Positions 8,255 through 16,958 of a DNA stretch of 64,000 nt are shown here, one piece after another. Position numbers and translations under genes: made by a program. The notes beneath the pieces are model-generated. The model did not search any database. It was not told where the DNA came from and saw only the letters and a program-made list of their open reading frames with translations. This stretch comes from Chitinophagaceae bacterium PMP191F (GTDB lineage Bacteria > Bacteroidota > Bacteroidia > Chitinophagales > Chitinophagaceae). The stretch's first letter is position 1. Each line of letters starts with the position of its first letter. The DNA lies in assembly GCA_001302245.1 (NCBI GenBank), contig LGYU01000018.1:43725-107724 (forward strand). The letters run 5' to 3'.

Positions 8255-9415
8255 ATGCCCAGGATCTTCCCGGCAGAAGTGTTGCAGCAATCTGTATATA
8301 CATGGCTTCCACGTATACAGGTACAAAGCCAGGTCATTTATACCACCGTAATAGGGGCCGTTATTGCCATGTTGCTGGCCGCTGTTTTTATTAAAGTAGA
8401 TGTTTCGGTAAATGTAGGCGGCATTGTACGCCCGGTTACAGAAAGAAGTGAATTGCGTAGCCTGGCCAGTGCTACCATTAGAACAGTGCCTGTTAAAGAA
8501 GGGGATCATGTACAGGCCGGGCAGGTATTGCTTTCGCTGCAACAGGATATAACAGATAATAAACTGAGCCAGGCAGGATACGAACTGTCAAAACGCGAAT
8601 CTTATATACGTGATCTTACCTTATTGCTGCAAGGGGCCGGGCCCGGTAAGATCAGTTCTGGTTTGTATAAACAGCAATATCTCAATTTCCAGGCGTCTAT
8701 AGCTGAAAGACGGGCAATACTGGAAAAACTGAGATCTGATTTTTCAATGTACAGCAAGATGTACGATGAAAAAGTGGTTACCCGGAAAGAGTTTGTAGAA
8801 AAGAAATATGCGTACGAACAAGCCAAAGCCTCTTACGACGCATTACAGGCTGAACAACGTGCCCACTGGCAACAGGACCTGGAGCATTATCGTATGGAAA
8901 GCAAACAGTGGCAAACCGGCAATGAGCAATTAAAAAAGGAAAAAGACCTGCTCACCATCAAGGCGCCTGTAACCGGCACGGTACAGCAGTTTGCCGGTCG
9001 TTATCCCGGTGGTATTGTACAACAGGGAGAGTTGCTGGGTTATATATCACCCGACTCTGGCATGATAGCGGAGTGTTATGTATCACCTGCTGATATCGGG
9101 TATATTCATACCGGCATGACGGTAAAATTCCAGGTAGATGCATTCAATTATAATTCATGGGGGTTGGTTACGGGTAAAGTAACTGCTGTAGACAACGATT
9201 TCAGCATTGTAAACAATATGCCTGTATTTAAGGTAAAATGCAGTCTTGATAAAACCACCCTGCACCTGTCAAACGGGGCCAGTGGCAATCTTAAAAAGGG
9301 CATGACATTGCAATGCCGGTTCATATTGGCGCGTCGCAGCCTAATGCAATTGCTCTACGAAAAAACAGATAACTGGATCAATCCCAACAACGCAGCCAAA
9401 CCTGTATCTGTCTGA
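8255..9415 (+). CDS. HlyD-family adaptor of a peptide-exporting ABC system
   Basis: A 386-residue membrane-fusion protein that bridges an inner-membrane ABC exporter to an outer-membrane TolC-type channel. It has one N-terminal membrane helix (about residues 28-46) and a first lipoyl half (RTVPVKEGDHVQAGQVLLSL). A coiled-coil hairpin follows (about 90-230, rich in K, E, Q), then the second lipoyl half (LTIKAPVTGTVQQFAGRYPG) and a beta-barrel region. This is the NHLM/bacteriocin-secretion type. It is followed after 76 bases by the C39-peptidase ABC gene on the same strand. No TolC gene is in the window. Confidence 0.92.
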   Translation: MPRIFPAEVLQQSVYTWLPRIQVQSQVIYTTVIGAVIAMLLAAVFIKVDVSVNVGGIVRPVTERSELRSLASATIRTVPVKEGDHVQAGQVLLSLQQDITDNKLSQAGYELSKRESYIRDLTLLLQGAGPGKISSGLYKQQYLNFQASIAERRAILEKLRSDFSMYSKMYDEKVVTRKEFVEKKYAYEQAKASYDALQAEQRAHWQQDLEHYRMESKQWQTGNEQLKKEKDLLTIKAPVTGTVQQFAGRYPGGIVQQGELLGYISPDSGMIAECYVSPADIGYIHTGMTVKFQVDAFNYNSWGLVTGKVTAVDNDFSIVNNMPVFKVKCSLDKTTLHLSNGASGNLKKGMTLQCRFILARRSLMQLLYEKTDNWINPNNAAKPVSV

Positions 9416-9491
9416 TAACAGATACACATCACACATCATATCGTTGCGGTATCACCATCATCCTCTGAATTAAACACGCATCCATCGTGCT

Positions 9492-11660
9492 ATGAAAAAA
9501 GCTGTAAAGGTTAAACAACACGACATTACCGACTGCGGAGCTGCCTGCCTGCAGTCTATAGCCTCTTATTTCAACCTGCAGATGCCGCTGGCTACCATAC
9601 GCCAGTATGCAGGCACAGACACCAAGGGCACCAACATCCTGGGTATTATAGAAGCTGCCCAGAAAATTGGTTTTGATGCCAAAGGCGTAAAAGGACCTTT
9701 TGAAGCCCTGTTCAACATGCCCGTTCCTGCTATTGCACATGTTATTGTACAAAAACGCCTGAATCACTACGTGGTGATCTACGAGGTTACCAGGAAACAT
9801 ATCCTGGTAATGGACCCGGCTGATGGCGCCATGCACCAGTATAGTCATGATGCATTTAAAGAAATATGGACCGGTATCCTGGTTTTGTTATTGCCGGCAC
9901 AATCCTTTAAAGAAGGCAATGAAAAGATATCGCACTTCCGGCGTTTCTGGTTATTACTAAAACCACACAAAGCCGTTACCATCCAGGTATTGTTCGGATC
10001 GGCTATTTATACATTGCTGGGCTTGTCCACTTCGCTGTATGTACAGAATATTGTAGACCATGTGATCATTGGTGGCAATACCCGTTTGCTGAATCTGATG
10101 GGCATTACTATGATCATTGTACTGTTGCTGCAATTGTTTATCGGTGGTATGAAAAGTCTTTTTGCATTAAAAACCAGTCAGCAGATAGATGCACGGCTGA
10201 TACTGGGTTACTATAAACACTTACTGCGATTGCCCCAGCAGTTTTTTGATACCATGCGTGTGGGAGAGATCACTGCGCGTATTACCGATGCGGTAAAGAT
10301 CCGTGCATTTATCAATGATGTGGCTCTGACATTGGTGGTTAATGTATTTATTGTATTCTTTTCCTTTTTACTGATGTTTATGTACCAGTGGAAACTGGCA
10401 TTGCTGGTCATGTGCATAATTCCTGTGTACGTACTGATGTATTATGTCAGTGATAAGTTCAATAAAAAATGGCAGCGGCGGCTGATGGAAGACAATGCCG
10501 AATTGGGCAGTCAACTCGTAGAATCGCTGAATACAGTAGGTACCATCAAACGTTTTGCACTGGAAGAACATGCCAACCTGAAAACAGAATCTTATTTCAT
10601 CCGCTTGTTGCAGAGCGTGCTGCGTTCCGGTACATTCAATACCATCATAGGCAGTGTGGCAGGTTTTGCCACTGGTTTGCTGGTAGTGATATTGCTGTGG
10701 GCAGGCGCATATATGGTAGTAAGCCAGCAACTGAGTACAGGTGAACTGCTGTCGTTCTATGCATTGATCGGTTATTTTACCGGTCCTGCCATGGGTATTG
10801 TAGGAGCCAATAAAAGTATGCAGGATGCATTGATAGCAGCCGACAGGTTGTTTGAGATCATGGATCTTGAACAGGAGAATGAGGGCCAGAAAATGAAACT
10901 GCCAGAGGGAACAAAAGGCGATATTGTTTTTCACGATGTACATTTCCGATATGGAACCCGTACTGAGATCTTCAAACATTTTTCGATGGAAATATCAGGC
11001 GGCCATATTACTGCCATAGTAGGAGAGAGTGGTTCGGGAAAATCTACACTGATGTCTTTGCTGCAGAATATCTACCCGTTGAAAAGCGGGCAGATCAGTA
11101 TTGACGGAAAAGATATCAGGTATCTTGATAATGAAAGCCTGCGCCAGCGTGTGGCAGTGGTACCGCAGCAGGTGGATCTGTTCACCGGTACAGTACTGGA
11201 AAATATTGCTGTAGGAGAGTTTGAACCGGATGTACAACGCATACTGGATGTATGCAAACAGATCGGGATTCTTGAACTGATAGAGCAATTGCCGGGTGGT
11301 TTCAGTTGCTGGCTGGGAGAACATGGGGTAAATCTCTCCGGCGGGCAACGCCAGCGTATAGCTATTGCGCGTGCATTGTACCGCAATCCCGACATTCTTA
11401 TTCTTGACGAAGCCACTTCATCGCTCGATCCGATTGCTGATAAACTGGTACAGCAGGCATTGCAAAAACTGCGTCGTACCGGTAAAACCATTATTGTTAT
11501 TGCCCATCGCCTCAGTACGGTAATACAGGCCGATAAAATAGTAGTGCTGAAAGATGGTAAGCTGGAAGAAGAAGGATCGCATACCGAACTGCTGGCACGG
11601 CAAGCCGTATATGCCAGATTGTGGCAACAACACCAGGGAACGATTGTGAATTACGAATAG
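9492..11660 (+). CDS. Peptidase-containing ABC exporter (C39 double-glycine peptidase, PCAT type)
   Basis: A 722-residue bifunctional exporter that cuts off a double-glycine leader and pumps the core peptide out, using ATP. The N-terminal C39 protease domain (about 1-140) has a complete triad: Cys15 in DCGAACL, His92 in NHYVVI and Asp108 in VMDPADG. A six-helix membrane domain follows (about 160-450). The ABC ATPase has Walker A GESGSGKST near residue 513, signature LSGGQRQR near 614, Walker B ILILDEATSSLD and the H-loop IAHRLS. Two peptides with matching leaders are encoded 0.7 and 1.4 kb downstream and are the obvious cargo. Confidence 0.96.
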   Translation: MKKAVKVKQHDITDCGAACLQSIASYFNLQMPLATIRQYAGTDTKGTNILGIIEAAQKIGFDAKGVKGPFEALFNMPVPAIAHVIVQKRLNHYVVIYEVTRKHILVMDPADGAMHQYSHDAFKEIWTGILVLLLPAQSFKEGNEKISHFRRFWLLLKPHKAVTIQVLFGSAIYTLLGLSTSLYVQNIVDHVIIGGNTRLLNLMGITMIIVLLLQLFIGGMKSLFALKTSQQIDARLILGYYKHLLRLPQQFFDTMRVGEITARITDAVKIRAFINDVALTLVVNVFIVFFSFLLMFMYQWKLALLVMCIIPVYVLMYYVSDKFNKKWQRRLMEDNAELGSQLVESLNTVGTIKRFALEEHANLKTESYFIRLLQSVLRSGTFNTIIGSVAGFATGLLVVILLWAGAYMVVSQQLSTGELLSFYALIGYFTGPAMGIVGANKSMQDALIAADRLFEIMDLEQENEGQKMKLPEGTKGDIVFHDVHFRYGTRTEIFKHFSMEISGGHITAIVGESGSGKSTLMSLLQNIYPLKSGQISIDGKDIRYLDNESLRQRVAVVPQQVDLFTGTVLENIAVGEFEPDVQRILDVCKQIGILELIEQLPGGFSCWLGEHGVNLSGGQRQRIAIARALYRNPDILILDEATSSLDPIADKLVQQALQKLRRTGKTIIVIAHRLSTVIQADKIVVLKDGKLEEEGSHTELLARQAVYARLWQQHQGTIVNYE

Positions 11661-11755
11661 AACGGATGAATGGAATACAGGAATGTATAAAGAACCTGTG
11701 CCCAGGGAACCAGTGAATCATTTACTTATGAATTCCATTAAAAACTGAGGAGCTT

Positions 11756-12031
11756 ATGTTAACACAAGAGTTTTCACACACAGCAAGAATTGCTTCAAAG
11801 ATCAGGTCGTTGCGTCGCAGTAAAGAATATTCGCAGGAGTATATGGCACTGATGCTGCACATATCCCAGAATGCCTACAGCCGTTTGGAAAACGGAAAAA
11901 CTCCCCTGACAGTAGACCGGTTATATGAAATATGTATTATCCTGAATGTGGAAGTGATAGAATTGATTAATGTTAGTGAAGCGGCGGAACTGGAACTGGC
12001 GAAAAAAATACTGCAGAACAAAACGTCCTGA
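11756..12031 (+). CDS. XRE-family helix-turn-helix regulator
   Basis: A 91-residue DNA-binding protein with one Cro/C1-type helix-turn-helix at about residues 15-70 (KIRSLRRSKEYSQEYMALML, then SQNAYSRLENGKTPLTVDRL). The gene lies 95 bases after the exporter on the same strand and just before an intrinsic terminator, so it is probably the last gene of the export operon. A role in controlling the export and peptide genes is inferred from position alone. Confidence 0.85.
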   Translation: MLTQEFSHTARIASKIRSLRRSKEYSQEYMALMLHISQNAYSRLENGKTPLTVDRLYEICIILNVEVIELINVSEAAELELAKKILQNKTS

Positions 12032-12363
12032 ATTACCCGGCTGTTTCAATTGTAAACAACGGATGGAGCTACAACAGCCTGTTGCTGATCATTACATTGT
12101 TTCTGTTAAAAGAAATTGGTGGTGATGGTGATTGCTGCTGTCTGGAAAATACGTACAGAAAAGTGCCGGTTACTATTAATATACCGTAAACGGTAGATAA
12201 CAAAAAAGACCAGGAAATTCCCTGGTCTTTTTTGTTGCAGATTGTACCACATTTGTGTAATGGGAACAACCTTATGTCAATCCGTTGGTGTAATTGCCTC
12301 TTTATTGCCATAAAGACATCTCAGCAAAGATTGCCGGACCGTAAAGAAACAACACACAATCAA
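12032..12363. other. Gap holding a terminator between the regulator and peptide A
   Basis: The stretch contains the bidirectional hairpin at 12202-12233. A reverse-strand frame (12069-12311) runs through that hairpin and is therefore unlikely to be a gene. On the forward strand no start codon opens a frame of useful length. Confidence 0.45.
12202..12233. terminator. Bidirectional intrinsic terminator
   Basis: A perfect 13-base stem (AAAAAAGACCAGG with CCTGGTCTTTTTT, 6-base loop) flanked by A-run and T-run. It can end both the export operon (forward) and the peptide A transcript (reverse). Confidence 0.85.
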
Positions 12364-12609
12364 TTACAGACCTGTGCTAAAACGGCTCAACAGGTTGTTC
12401 AGGCCGGTGCCAGTGTTAGCCAGCGCGCTGGCAGCACCTGCACTGAGCAGGGTTAATGAATTGCCAAGAGCAACACTGCTAACATTTAGCGTGTTGTTCA
12501 GTGAATTGCTAAGACCATTGATCAGGTTTTCCAAAGATGAGCCTAAGCTGCCACCGTTAACGTTTACGATTTCAGTTTCAGTCAGAGGAATGAATTCAAA
12601 ATTTTTCAT
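12364..12609 (-). CDS. Double-glycine leader peptide A (secreted, Leu/Ser/Asn-rich core)
   Basis: An 81-residue precursor. Residues 1-20 (MKNFEFIPLTETEIVNVNGG) form a double-glycine leader: acidic/hydrophobic pattern LTExEh and Gly19-Gly20 at the cut site. The predicted 61-residue core has no Cys, Lys, Trp or Tyr, one Glu and one Arg, and Leu every three to four residues among Ser, Asn, Thr, Gly and Ala. The leader closely matches that of peptide B (13039-13248). The C39 exporter in the same locus should process it. It may be a bacteriocin-like, pore-forming, self-assembling or signalling peptide; the sequence does not decide which. Confidence 0.8.
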   Translation of the reverse strand: MKNFEFIPLTETEIVNVNGGSLGSSLENLINGLSNSLNNTLNVSSVALGNSLTLLSAGAASALANTGTGLNNLLSRFSTGL

Positions 12610-13038
12610 AACAGATAATTTGTTAATTGAAATGAATACTGTTTGCGTTATAAAATTGCTCCTTATTAGTTACATAATCTAACCCTGTTGTTTTTAAATT
12701 ATGCCTGTTTGTTTTAAAATAGGATAACCGGTATCGTTACCAATGAAGAAGATCTGTTTAACTGTGTAAACTGCATGTGAATAATTGGGTGAAATGATCT
12801 TTAGGTAGACGTTTTGATTGTATTAGAGCATTGATATTGTTGTGATAGCTGGCAAACATGTTGTTGTATGAACAGGTGTTCATTGGGCAGGGGAGTATGT
12901 CATTTGACTGATCCTGGTAAATTATTATTTATTACAACATTCGGGTATAGTTTATCCATAGGGCAGTTAGGTTAATCACTTAAATAGAATCAATTTTATA
13001 ATGCTGACTTATTCCTATTAATAACCAAAAAGTCAATC
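12610..13038. promoter_or_regulatory. Divergent promoter region between the two leader-peptide genes
   Basis: About 430 bases of AT-rich DNA separate the divergent peptide genes and must hold both promoters. I find no exact TAnnTTTG box. A 14-base palindrome, TGAACAGGTGTTCA, lies at 12869-12882 and is a possible regulator site, perhaps for the XRE protein encoded nearby. No further leader-type ORF is visible on either strand. Confidence 0.4.
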
Positions 13039-13248
13039 ATGAAAAACCAGCAATTCACGGCACTAACAGAGCAGGAAATGTTAACTACAAACGGCGGTGG
13101 TCCGCTGGATGGCCTGCTGAACGGTTTATTAGGTGGTTTACTGGGTAGCACAGGCGGTCTTGGCAGCCTGGTAAGCAACCTGGTAAGCACTGTTGGTAAT
13201 CTGCTGAACTCCTTGCTCGGTGGCCTGGGCAATGGCTTACCTCTGTAA
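13039..13248 (+). CDS. Double-glycine leader peptide B (Gly/Leu-rich core)
   Basis: A 69-residue precursor. The leader MKNQQFTALTEQEMLTTNGG shares MKN..F..LTE.E......NGG with peptide A. The 49-residue core is almost entirely Gly, Leu, Asn and Ser, with blocks such as GLLNGLLGGLLG and NLLNSLLGGLGNG and several GxxxG spacings. It has one Asp and no Cys, Lys, Arg, His or aromatic residue, so it is uncharged to slightly acidic and very hydrophobic. That is unlike cationic class II bacteriocins. Export by the C39 ABC system at 9492-11660 is inferred from the leader and the neighbourhood. A terminator follows at 13363. Confidence 0.82.
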   Translation: MKNQQFTALTEQEMLTTNGGGPLDGLLNGLLGGLLGSTGGLGSLVSNLVSTVGNLLNSLLGGLGNGLPL

Positions 13249-13362
13249 TCAGAATTTTTGTTCTGCACTGTACAAAACTTCCCGGTAAATTGGCTTGTTT
13301 ACATACTGTTGTTCCAGTACAAAACAGGTACTTCCTTTTCCGGTACTTTAAGTACAATTCTG

Positions 13363-13400
13363 AAAAGCGGCTGCTTCAATTTTGAGACAGCCGCTTTTTT
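13363..13400. terminator. Bidirectional intrinsic terminator after peptide B
   Basis: An 11-base stem AAAAGCGGCTG/CAGCCGCTTTT with a T-run on both outer sides. It lies between the convergent peptide B gene and the Cys-rich lipoprotein gene. Confidence 0.85.
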
Positions 13401-13435
13401 ATATTTTAGAAATGGTTACCCGAAATTATGGAAGA

Positions 13436-14227
13436 TTAGTTTTGGGGGCAACCACTAACACATTCATTCCGGTAATACGAACAGCTCTCCAGTGAAAGTT
13501 GATAATAGAAGCTTGCTGTCTGCATGCACAATGAGTAATTCCAGCATGCTCCACTATCCTGACCATCTTCTGCATATCTGCAAATGATGCCATACCAGCT
13601 ATAACAATTGCTTTCGTCTATATATGCATTAGTATGCGCGGCCATCTGGCAGTAATAGTAGTTGATGTCGCAGCTTTTAACACAATCTGCGTTATTTAGA
13701 ATCCCCGATTTTAGAAATAATGTTTCCGGATTAGTAAGTTCGATAATGAGTTTCCCCATACCCCATTTGTCATGTTTAGGGTTCAGTCCGGTTTTTTTAT
13801 ATAGAGAATCGGCCAGGTACATTACTGCACTGCTAAATCGTAATAATGCTGCCGAGCGTTGCAGCCATGAAGGATAACCGTAAAGTTTTGATTGCTCATC
13901 AAGAGACAATGACTTTAGTCTGGTAAAGAATGCCATTGATCTGTTTTGCTTGTTCCCTGAAATTACCGGGCCTGCATTTACCGAATTATTGTAAGCTTCT
14001 TTCACACCTGCATGAAAGTTTACATCGGCTTTTTTTCGCTCTTCAATGGCTGCTACTGCATCCGCATTAGCAAGTACCTGTTTTCTGATCTCCTGATATT
14101 TATCCTGATCAGATAGAGCGATATCTGCAACACCTGTTGCTGTATGTTCTTTTTTAGAACATGATATTAGAGAGGAAATACCCAGAAAAATTACCAGCAA
14201 ATTGGTCGGCATTGATCGTTTCATCAT
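13436..14227 (-). CDS. Cys-rich lipoprotein of unknown function
   Basis: A 263-residue protein with a lipoprotein signal (hydrophobic stretch ending LISC, Cys23). The first two thirds are helical and charged. The last ~90 residues hold a dozen cysteines together with many Tyr and Ser (VKSCDINYYYCQ, SNCYSWYGIICRY, ECVSGCPQN), which suggests a disulfide-bonded envelope domain. I recognise no family. It faces the double-glycine peptide B gene across a shared terminator. An immunity or receptor role is conceivable but unsupported beyond position. Confidence 0.72.
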   Translation of the reverse strand: MMKRSMPTNLLVIFLGISSLISCSKKEHTATGVADIALSDQDKYQEIRKQVLANADAVAAIEERKKADVNFHAGVKEAYNNSVNAGPVISGNKQNRSMAFFTRLKSLSLDEQSKLYGYPSWLQRSAALLRFSSAVMYLADSLYKKTGLNPKHDKWGMGKLIIELTNPETLFLKSGILNNADCVKSCDINYYYCQMAAHTNAYIDESNCYSWYGIICRYAEDGQDSGACWNYSLCMQTASFYYQLSLESCSYYRNECVSGCPQN

Positions 14228-14527
14228 AAAAGCTAGGTTTAATGTTAAATTACTTTGATGAAAGTATCGATGGGACTTCCAGTCGTAAATAGTAATTTAT
14301 GCCAATGGTAAAAAAATACCTGCGAACCGTAATTCCGGAACCTTGCTTTTTTGCTGGAATGTAGAAATGGCATGTAGATTTTTACAGCTTGCCAAATAAA
14401 ACCCGGATTGTAATTGACTAAAAAACAGTTAACAGATGCTGTATAAATAGGTTGAGATTCTGAATTGGCAAGTAAATTGGTTTAAAAAAGCAGGTTGGTG
14501 AAAATACTAATCACAATGATATTGTTT
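14228..14527. other. Gap before the FAD monooxygenase 3' end
   Basis: AT-rich upstream region of the lipoprotein gene. I see no ORF, hairpin or exact promoter box in it. Confidence 0.4.
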
Positions 14528-16084
14528 TTACCTGCAGCTTTCTTTATTGTTGATTTCTGTATTACCGGTGAACCAGCGGTCCATTGTCTGTTGAAGTTCA
14601 TTGCCATCAGTTGTATTGTCCGAAGCCCAGGCCACAATACCGTCAGGGCGTATCAGTACAGCGCTCAGACCCAATTGTTCTTTCGCAGGGTTGGAAATAT
14701 ACCTGATCTGGTTATTATATGTATTCACTAATTTTTTACGTAGAGCATTGTTGTCGAAATCAAGCAGTATACCCATGCCATCTTGCATCAGCTCTCCAAT
14801 AGTAGTACCGTCTTCAAATTCAAAGTTGGGAACACTGTAACCTGTCAACGGATGATTGCCATCAAGATCATAATGCATAAAAATACCCCATACTCTTGCT
14901 GCAAAATACGTGGCGCCATCACGTGTATTGATAAGATCACGGACAACAGCATTCAGCGCGCGTGATGACAGGTCAGGCTTCATAATAGCAACCTGCGCGC
15001 GTGACCAATCCAGCACCTGTGCACCAATGGGATGCCGTTCGGTATGATAACTGTCCAGCAAACCTTCCGGTGCTTTGTTGTGAATGGTGGCAGCAAGTTT
15101 CCAGCCCAGGTTCATAGCATCACCCAATCCAAGATTCAAGCCCTGGCCGCCCAGCGGTGAATGAATATGTGCGGCATCGCCCGCCAGCAGAACACGTCCG
15201 TTACGATACATGGTGGCCTGCCGCGCCCTGTCGGTCCAGGTAGTAGCAATATGCAGTGCACTGATCGTAACATCGGTACCAGAGATGCGGCGTATCACTT
15301 CCTGCACGTGTTGCGCAGTAATGGGCTTTTGTGTATGATGAAATGCACCACCATCAAAATCCTGTATCAGCAGGTAACCCGGCTGAGATTGCAGGTACAT
15401 GCCGGTGGCTGTAAGGTTGCGCCCCAGTTTAAGCTTTTCCGGATCGGCAATATCAACCAGGGTAGTATAACCTGTAAATTCCGGTTCTGTACCGGCAAAT
15501 TCAAAACCACCCGTTTTGCGAACAACGCTACGGCTACCATCGCATCCTGCCAGCCACCTGCCTTTAAAAGATTGATCACCTGCCTGAACAATTACATCAT
15601 TTTCGGTTTGGTGAAAGCCGGTAATGGCAAACCCGCGTTTGATCGTTACTCCCAAATTCTCTGCACGACGGGCCAGTACTGTTTCCAGTTCCTGCATTTC
15701 AGAAATTAAACTGGTACTGGTAGAACCGGGCAGGCGTTTCCATTGTGAAATATCAATATCTCCATCATGAAATGGAATACCGGCAAAGTGTCCTGCCTGC
15801 CGGCGTGCACCTTGCGCAGCATTGGCGTGCGGATTTTTAAGACGTTTATGTATCTCAAGTTCATTGAGCAATCCACGACGGTAAAGTGCTTCAATAGTGG
15901 GTGTTGAAAGCCCCCGTATGCCGAAGGGAAGTTGTTTTAAGAGCGAGTGCGGCTCTGTTGCCTTTTCCAGTATCAATACAGCGCATTTGGCCAGCGCCAG
16001 TTCACAGGCAAGGAACAGCCCTACGGGGCCTGCGCCGGAAATGATAACATCATAAGGAAAATGATTTTGTGCTATAGTTTTCAT
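14528..16084 (-). CDS. FAD-dependent aromatic monooxygenase (PheA/TfdB/RdmE-like)
   Basis: A 518-residue class A flavin monooxygenase. The FAD-binding GxGxxG motif (GAGPVG) is at residues 17-22. A central DGSRSVVRK (DG motif) binds FAD and NAD(P)H. The GD motif LLAGDAAHIHSPLGGQGLN lies near residue 297, and a thioredoxin-like C-terminal tail follows. The ATG at 16084 gives the normal short N-terminus; the longer frame adds 26 residues with no conserved content. Such enzymes hydroxylate phenols, polyketides or antibiotics such as rifampicin or tetracycline. The gene starts 40 bases after the AraC regulator and is probably controlled by it. Confidence 0.9.
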   Translation of the reverse strand: MKTIAQNHFPYDVIISGAGPVGLFLACELALAKCAVLILEKATEPHSLLKQLPFGIRGLSTPTIEALYRRGLLNELEIHKRLKNPHANAAQGARRQAGHFAGIPFHDGDIDISQWKRLPGSTSTSLISEMQELETVLARRAENLGVTIKRGFAITGFHQTENDVIVQAGDQSFKGRWLAGCDGSRSVVRKTGGFEFAGTEPEFTGYTTLVDIADPEKLKLGRNLTATGMYLQSQPGYLLIQDFDGGAFHHTQKPITAQHVQEVIRRISGTDVTISALHIATTWTDRARQATMYRNGRVLLAGDAAHIHSPLGGQGLNLGLGDAMNLGWKLAATIHNKAPEGLLDSYHTERHPIGAQVLDWSRAQVAIMKPDLSSRALNAVVRDLINTRDGATYFAARVWGIFMHYDLDGNHPLTGYSVPNFEFEDGTTIGELMQDGMGILLDFDNNALRKKLVNTYNNQIRYISNPAKEQLGLSAVLIRPDGIVAWASDNTTDGNELQQTMDRWFTGNTEINNKESCR

Positions 16085-16124
16085 ATAGAACGATTGAAGC
16101 ATAAAATTCCGGAATGCTGTTGTA

Positions 16125-16958
16125 TCAGGCTTGTACAAACGCGACAAAATCGTTGCTGACAACCCGTTTTCCTTTCTTTACTTTTCGCGCAAATGCTGCT
16201 GGTGTAGTACCGGTGTAGCGTTTAAATTCCCTGCTCAGATGAGATTGATCTGTATAACCCAGCTCCGGTGCCAGGCCGGCAAGATTGGTATCCGGGTGGT
16301 TCCATAACTGGTTTCGTACCTGTTCAAAACGTATCAGGCCCGATACGTCTTTGACCGTATAACCGGAAGATTGCCGGAACTTTCTTTCCAGTGTGCGCAC
16401 GGTTGCATGGGCAGCAACTGCTACCTGGCTTACCGGCATAGTGCCATTTGCTTTCCGCATTGCGGTGCCTGCTTTGAACAACATGCTATCAACAGCGATC
16501 TGCGCGTGCGCCTGTAGAAAATATTGTTGTACCTGTGCCAGTGCTTCGTTGATGTTTCCGGTTTCTATCAATTGATTCAATATTGGTTGGAGCTGTGCGA
16601 TGGGATGTTCAAATATGCGTACCCCTTCTTTATCGGATGGTAGTCCAAGCAGATCAAACACGGTCCAGGGAAAGCACCTGACAGCAATGATCTCTAAACG
16701 GTTTTGCGTGTAAAAAACAACCGGCTGATTAAGCAGGCCAATCATAAAAGGCGATGGTAATGGCTGCAGACTTCCATTAGCATTAATGCCGCAGCCGCTT
16801 CCGAAATGGAAAATAATTTCAGCATAACCATCGGGTAATACCTCAAAACCCGTTGGCTGTTCTCCAACATTCCTGCTATTGTACCAAAAGCATTTTATGG
16901 CATCCCGCAATGCTTCGGAAGGTTCAAATTCCTGGTGCTGCATACTGAAAGGTAGCAT
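16125..16958 (-). CDS. AraC-family transcriptional regulator
   Basis: About 277 residues. The N-terminal half is a DUF6597-like sensor domain (FEVLPDGYAEIIFHFGSG, then GLLNQPVVFY). The C-terminal ~100 residues are the double helix-turn-helix AraC domain (VAVAAHATVRTLERKFRQSS, GYTDQSHLSREFKRYTGTTP). I chose the ATG at 16958 because conserved sequence starts there; an in-frame ATG at 17003 would add 15 residues. It lies directly upstream of the monooxygenase on the same strand, which is its likely target. Confidence 0.87.
   Translation of the reverse strand: MLPFSMQHQEFEPSEALRDAIKCFWYNSRNVGEQPTGFEVLPDGYAEIIFHFGSGCGINANGSLQPLPSPFMIGLLNQPVVFYTQNRLEIIAVRCFPWTVFDLLGLPSDKEGVRIFEHPIAQLQPILNQLIETGNINEALAQVQQYFLQAHAQIAVDSMLFKAGTAMRKANGTMPVSQVAVAAHATVRTLERKFRQSSGYTVKDVSGLIRFEQVRNQLWNHPDTNLAGLAPELGYTDQSHLSREFKRYTGTTPAAFARKVKKGKRVVSNDFVAFVQA

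Noticed and set aside
12069..12311. 80-codon reverse frame after the XRE gene
   Set aside because: It runs straight through a strong bidirectional terminator (12202-12233), so it cannot be a normal gene; the hydrophobic part is probably chance.
12374..12682. Forward frame opposite peptide A
   Set aside because: Its low-complexity protein is the antisense of the peptide A gene, which has the clear leader.
12996..13268. Reverse frame opposite peptide B
   Set aside because: Pro-rich product is the antisense image of the Gly/Leu-rich gene; no leader or domain.
16125..16958. AraC regulator as controller of the polysaccharide locus
   Set aside because: It is directly upstream of and co-oriented with the FAD monooxygenase, pointing away from GH16, and its sensor domain is not a hybrid two-component or glycan-sensing type.
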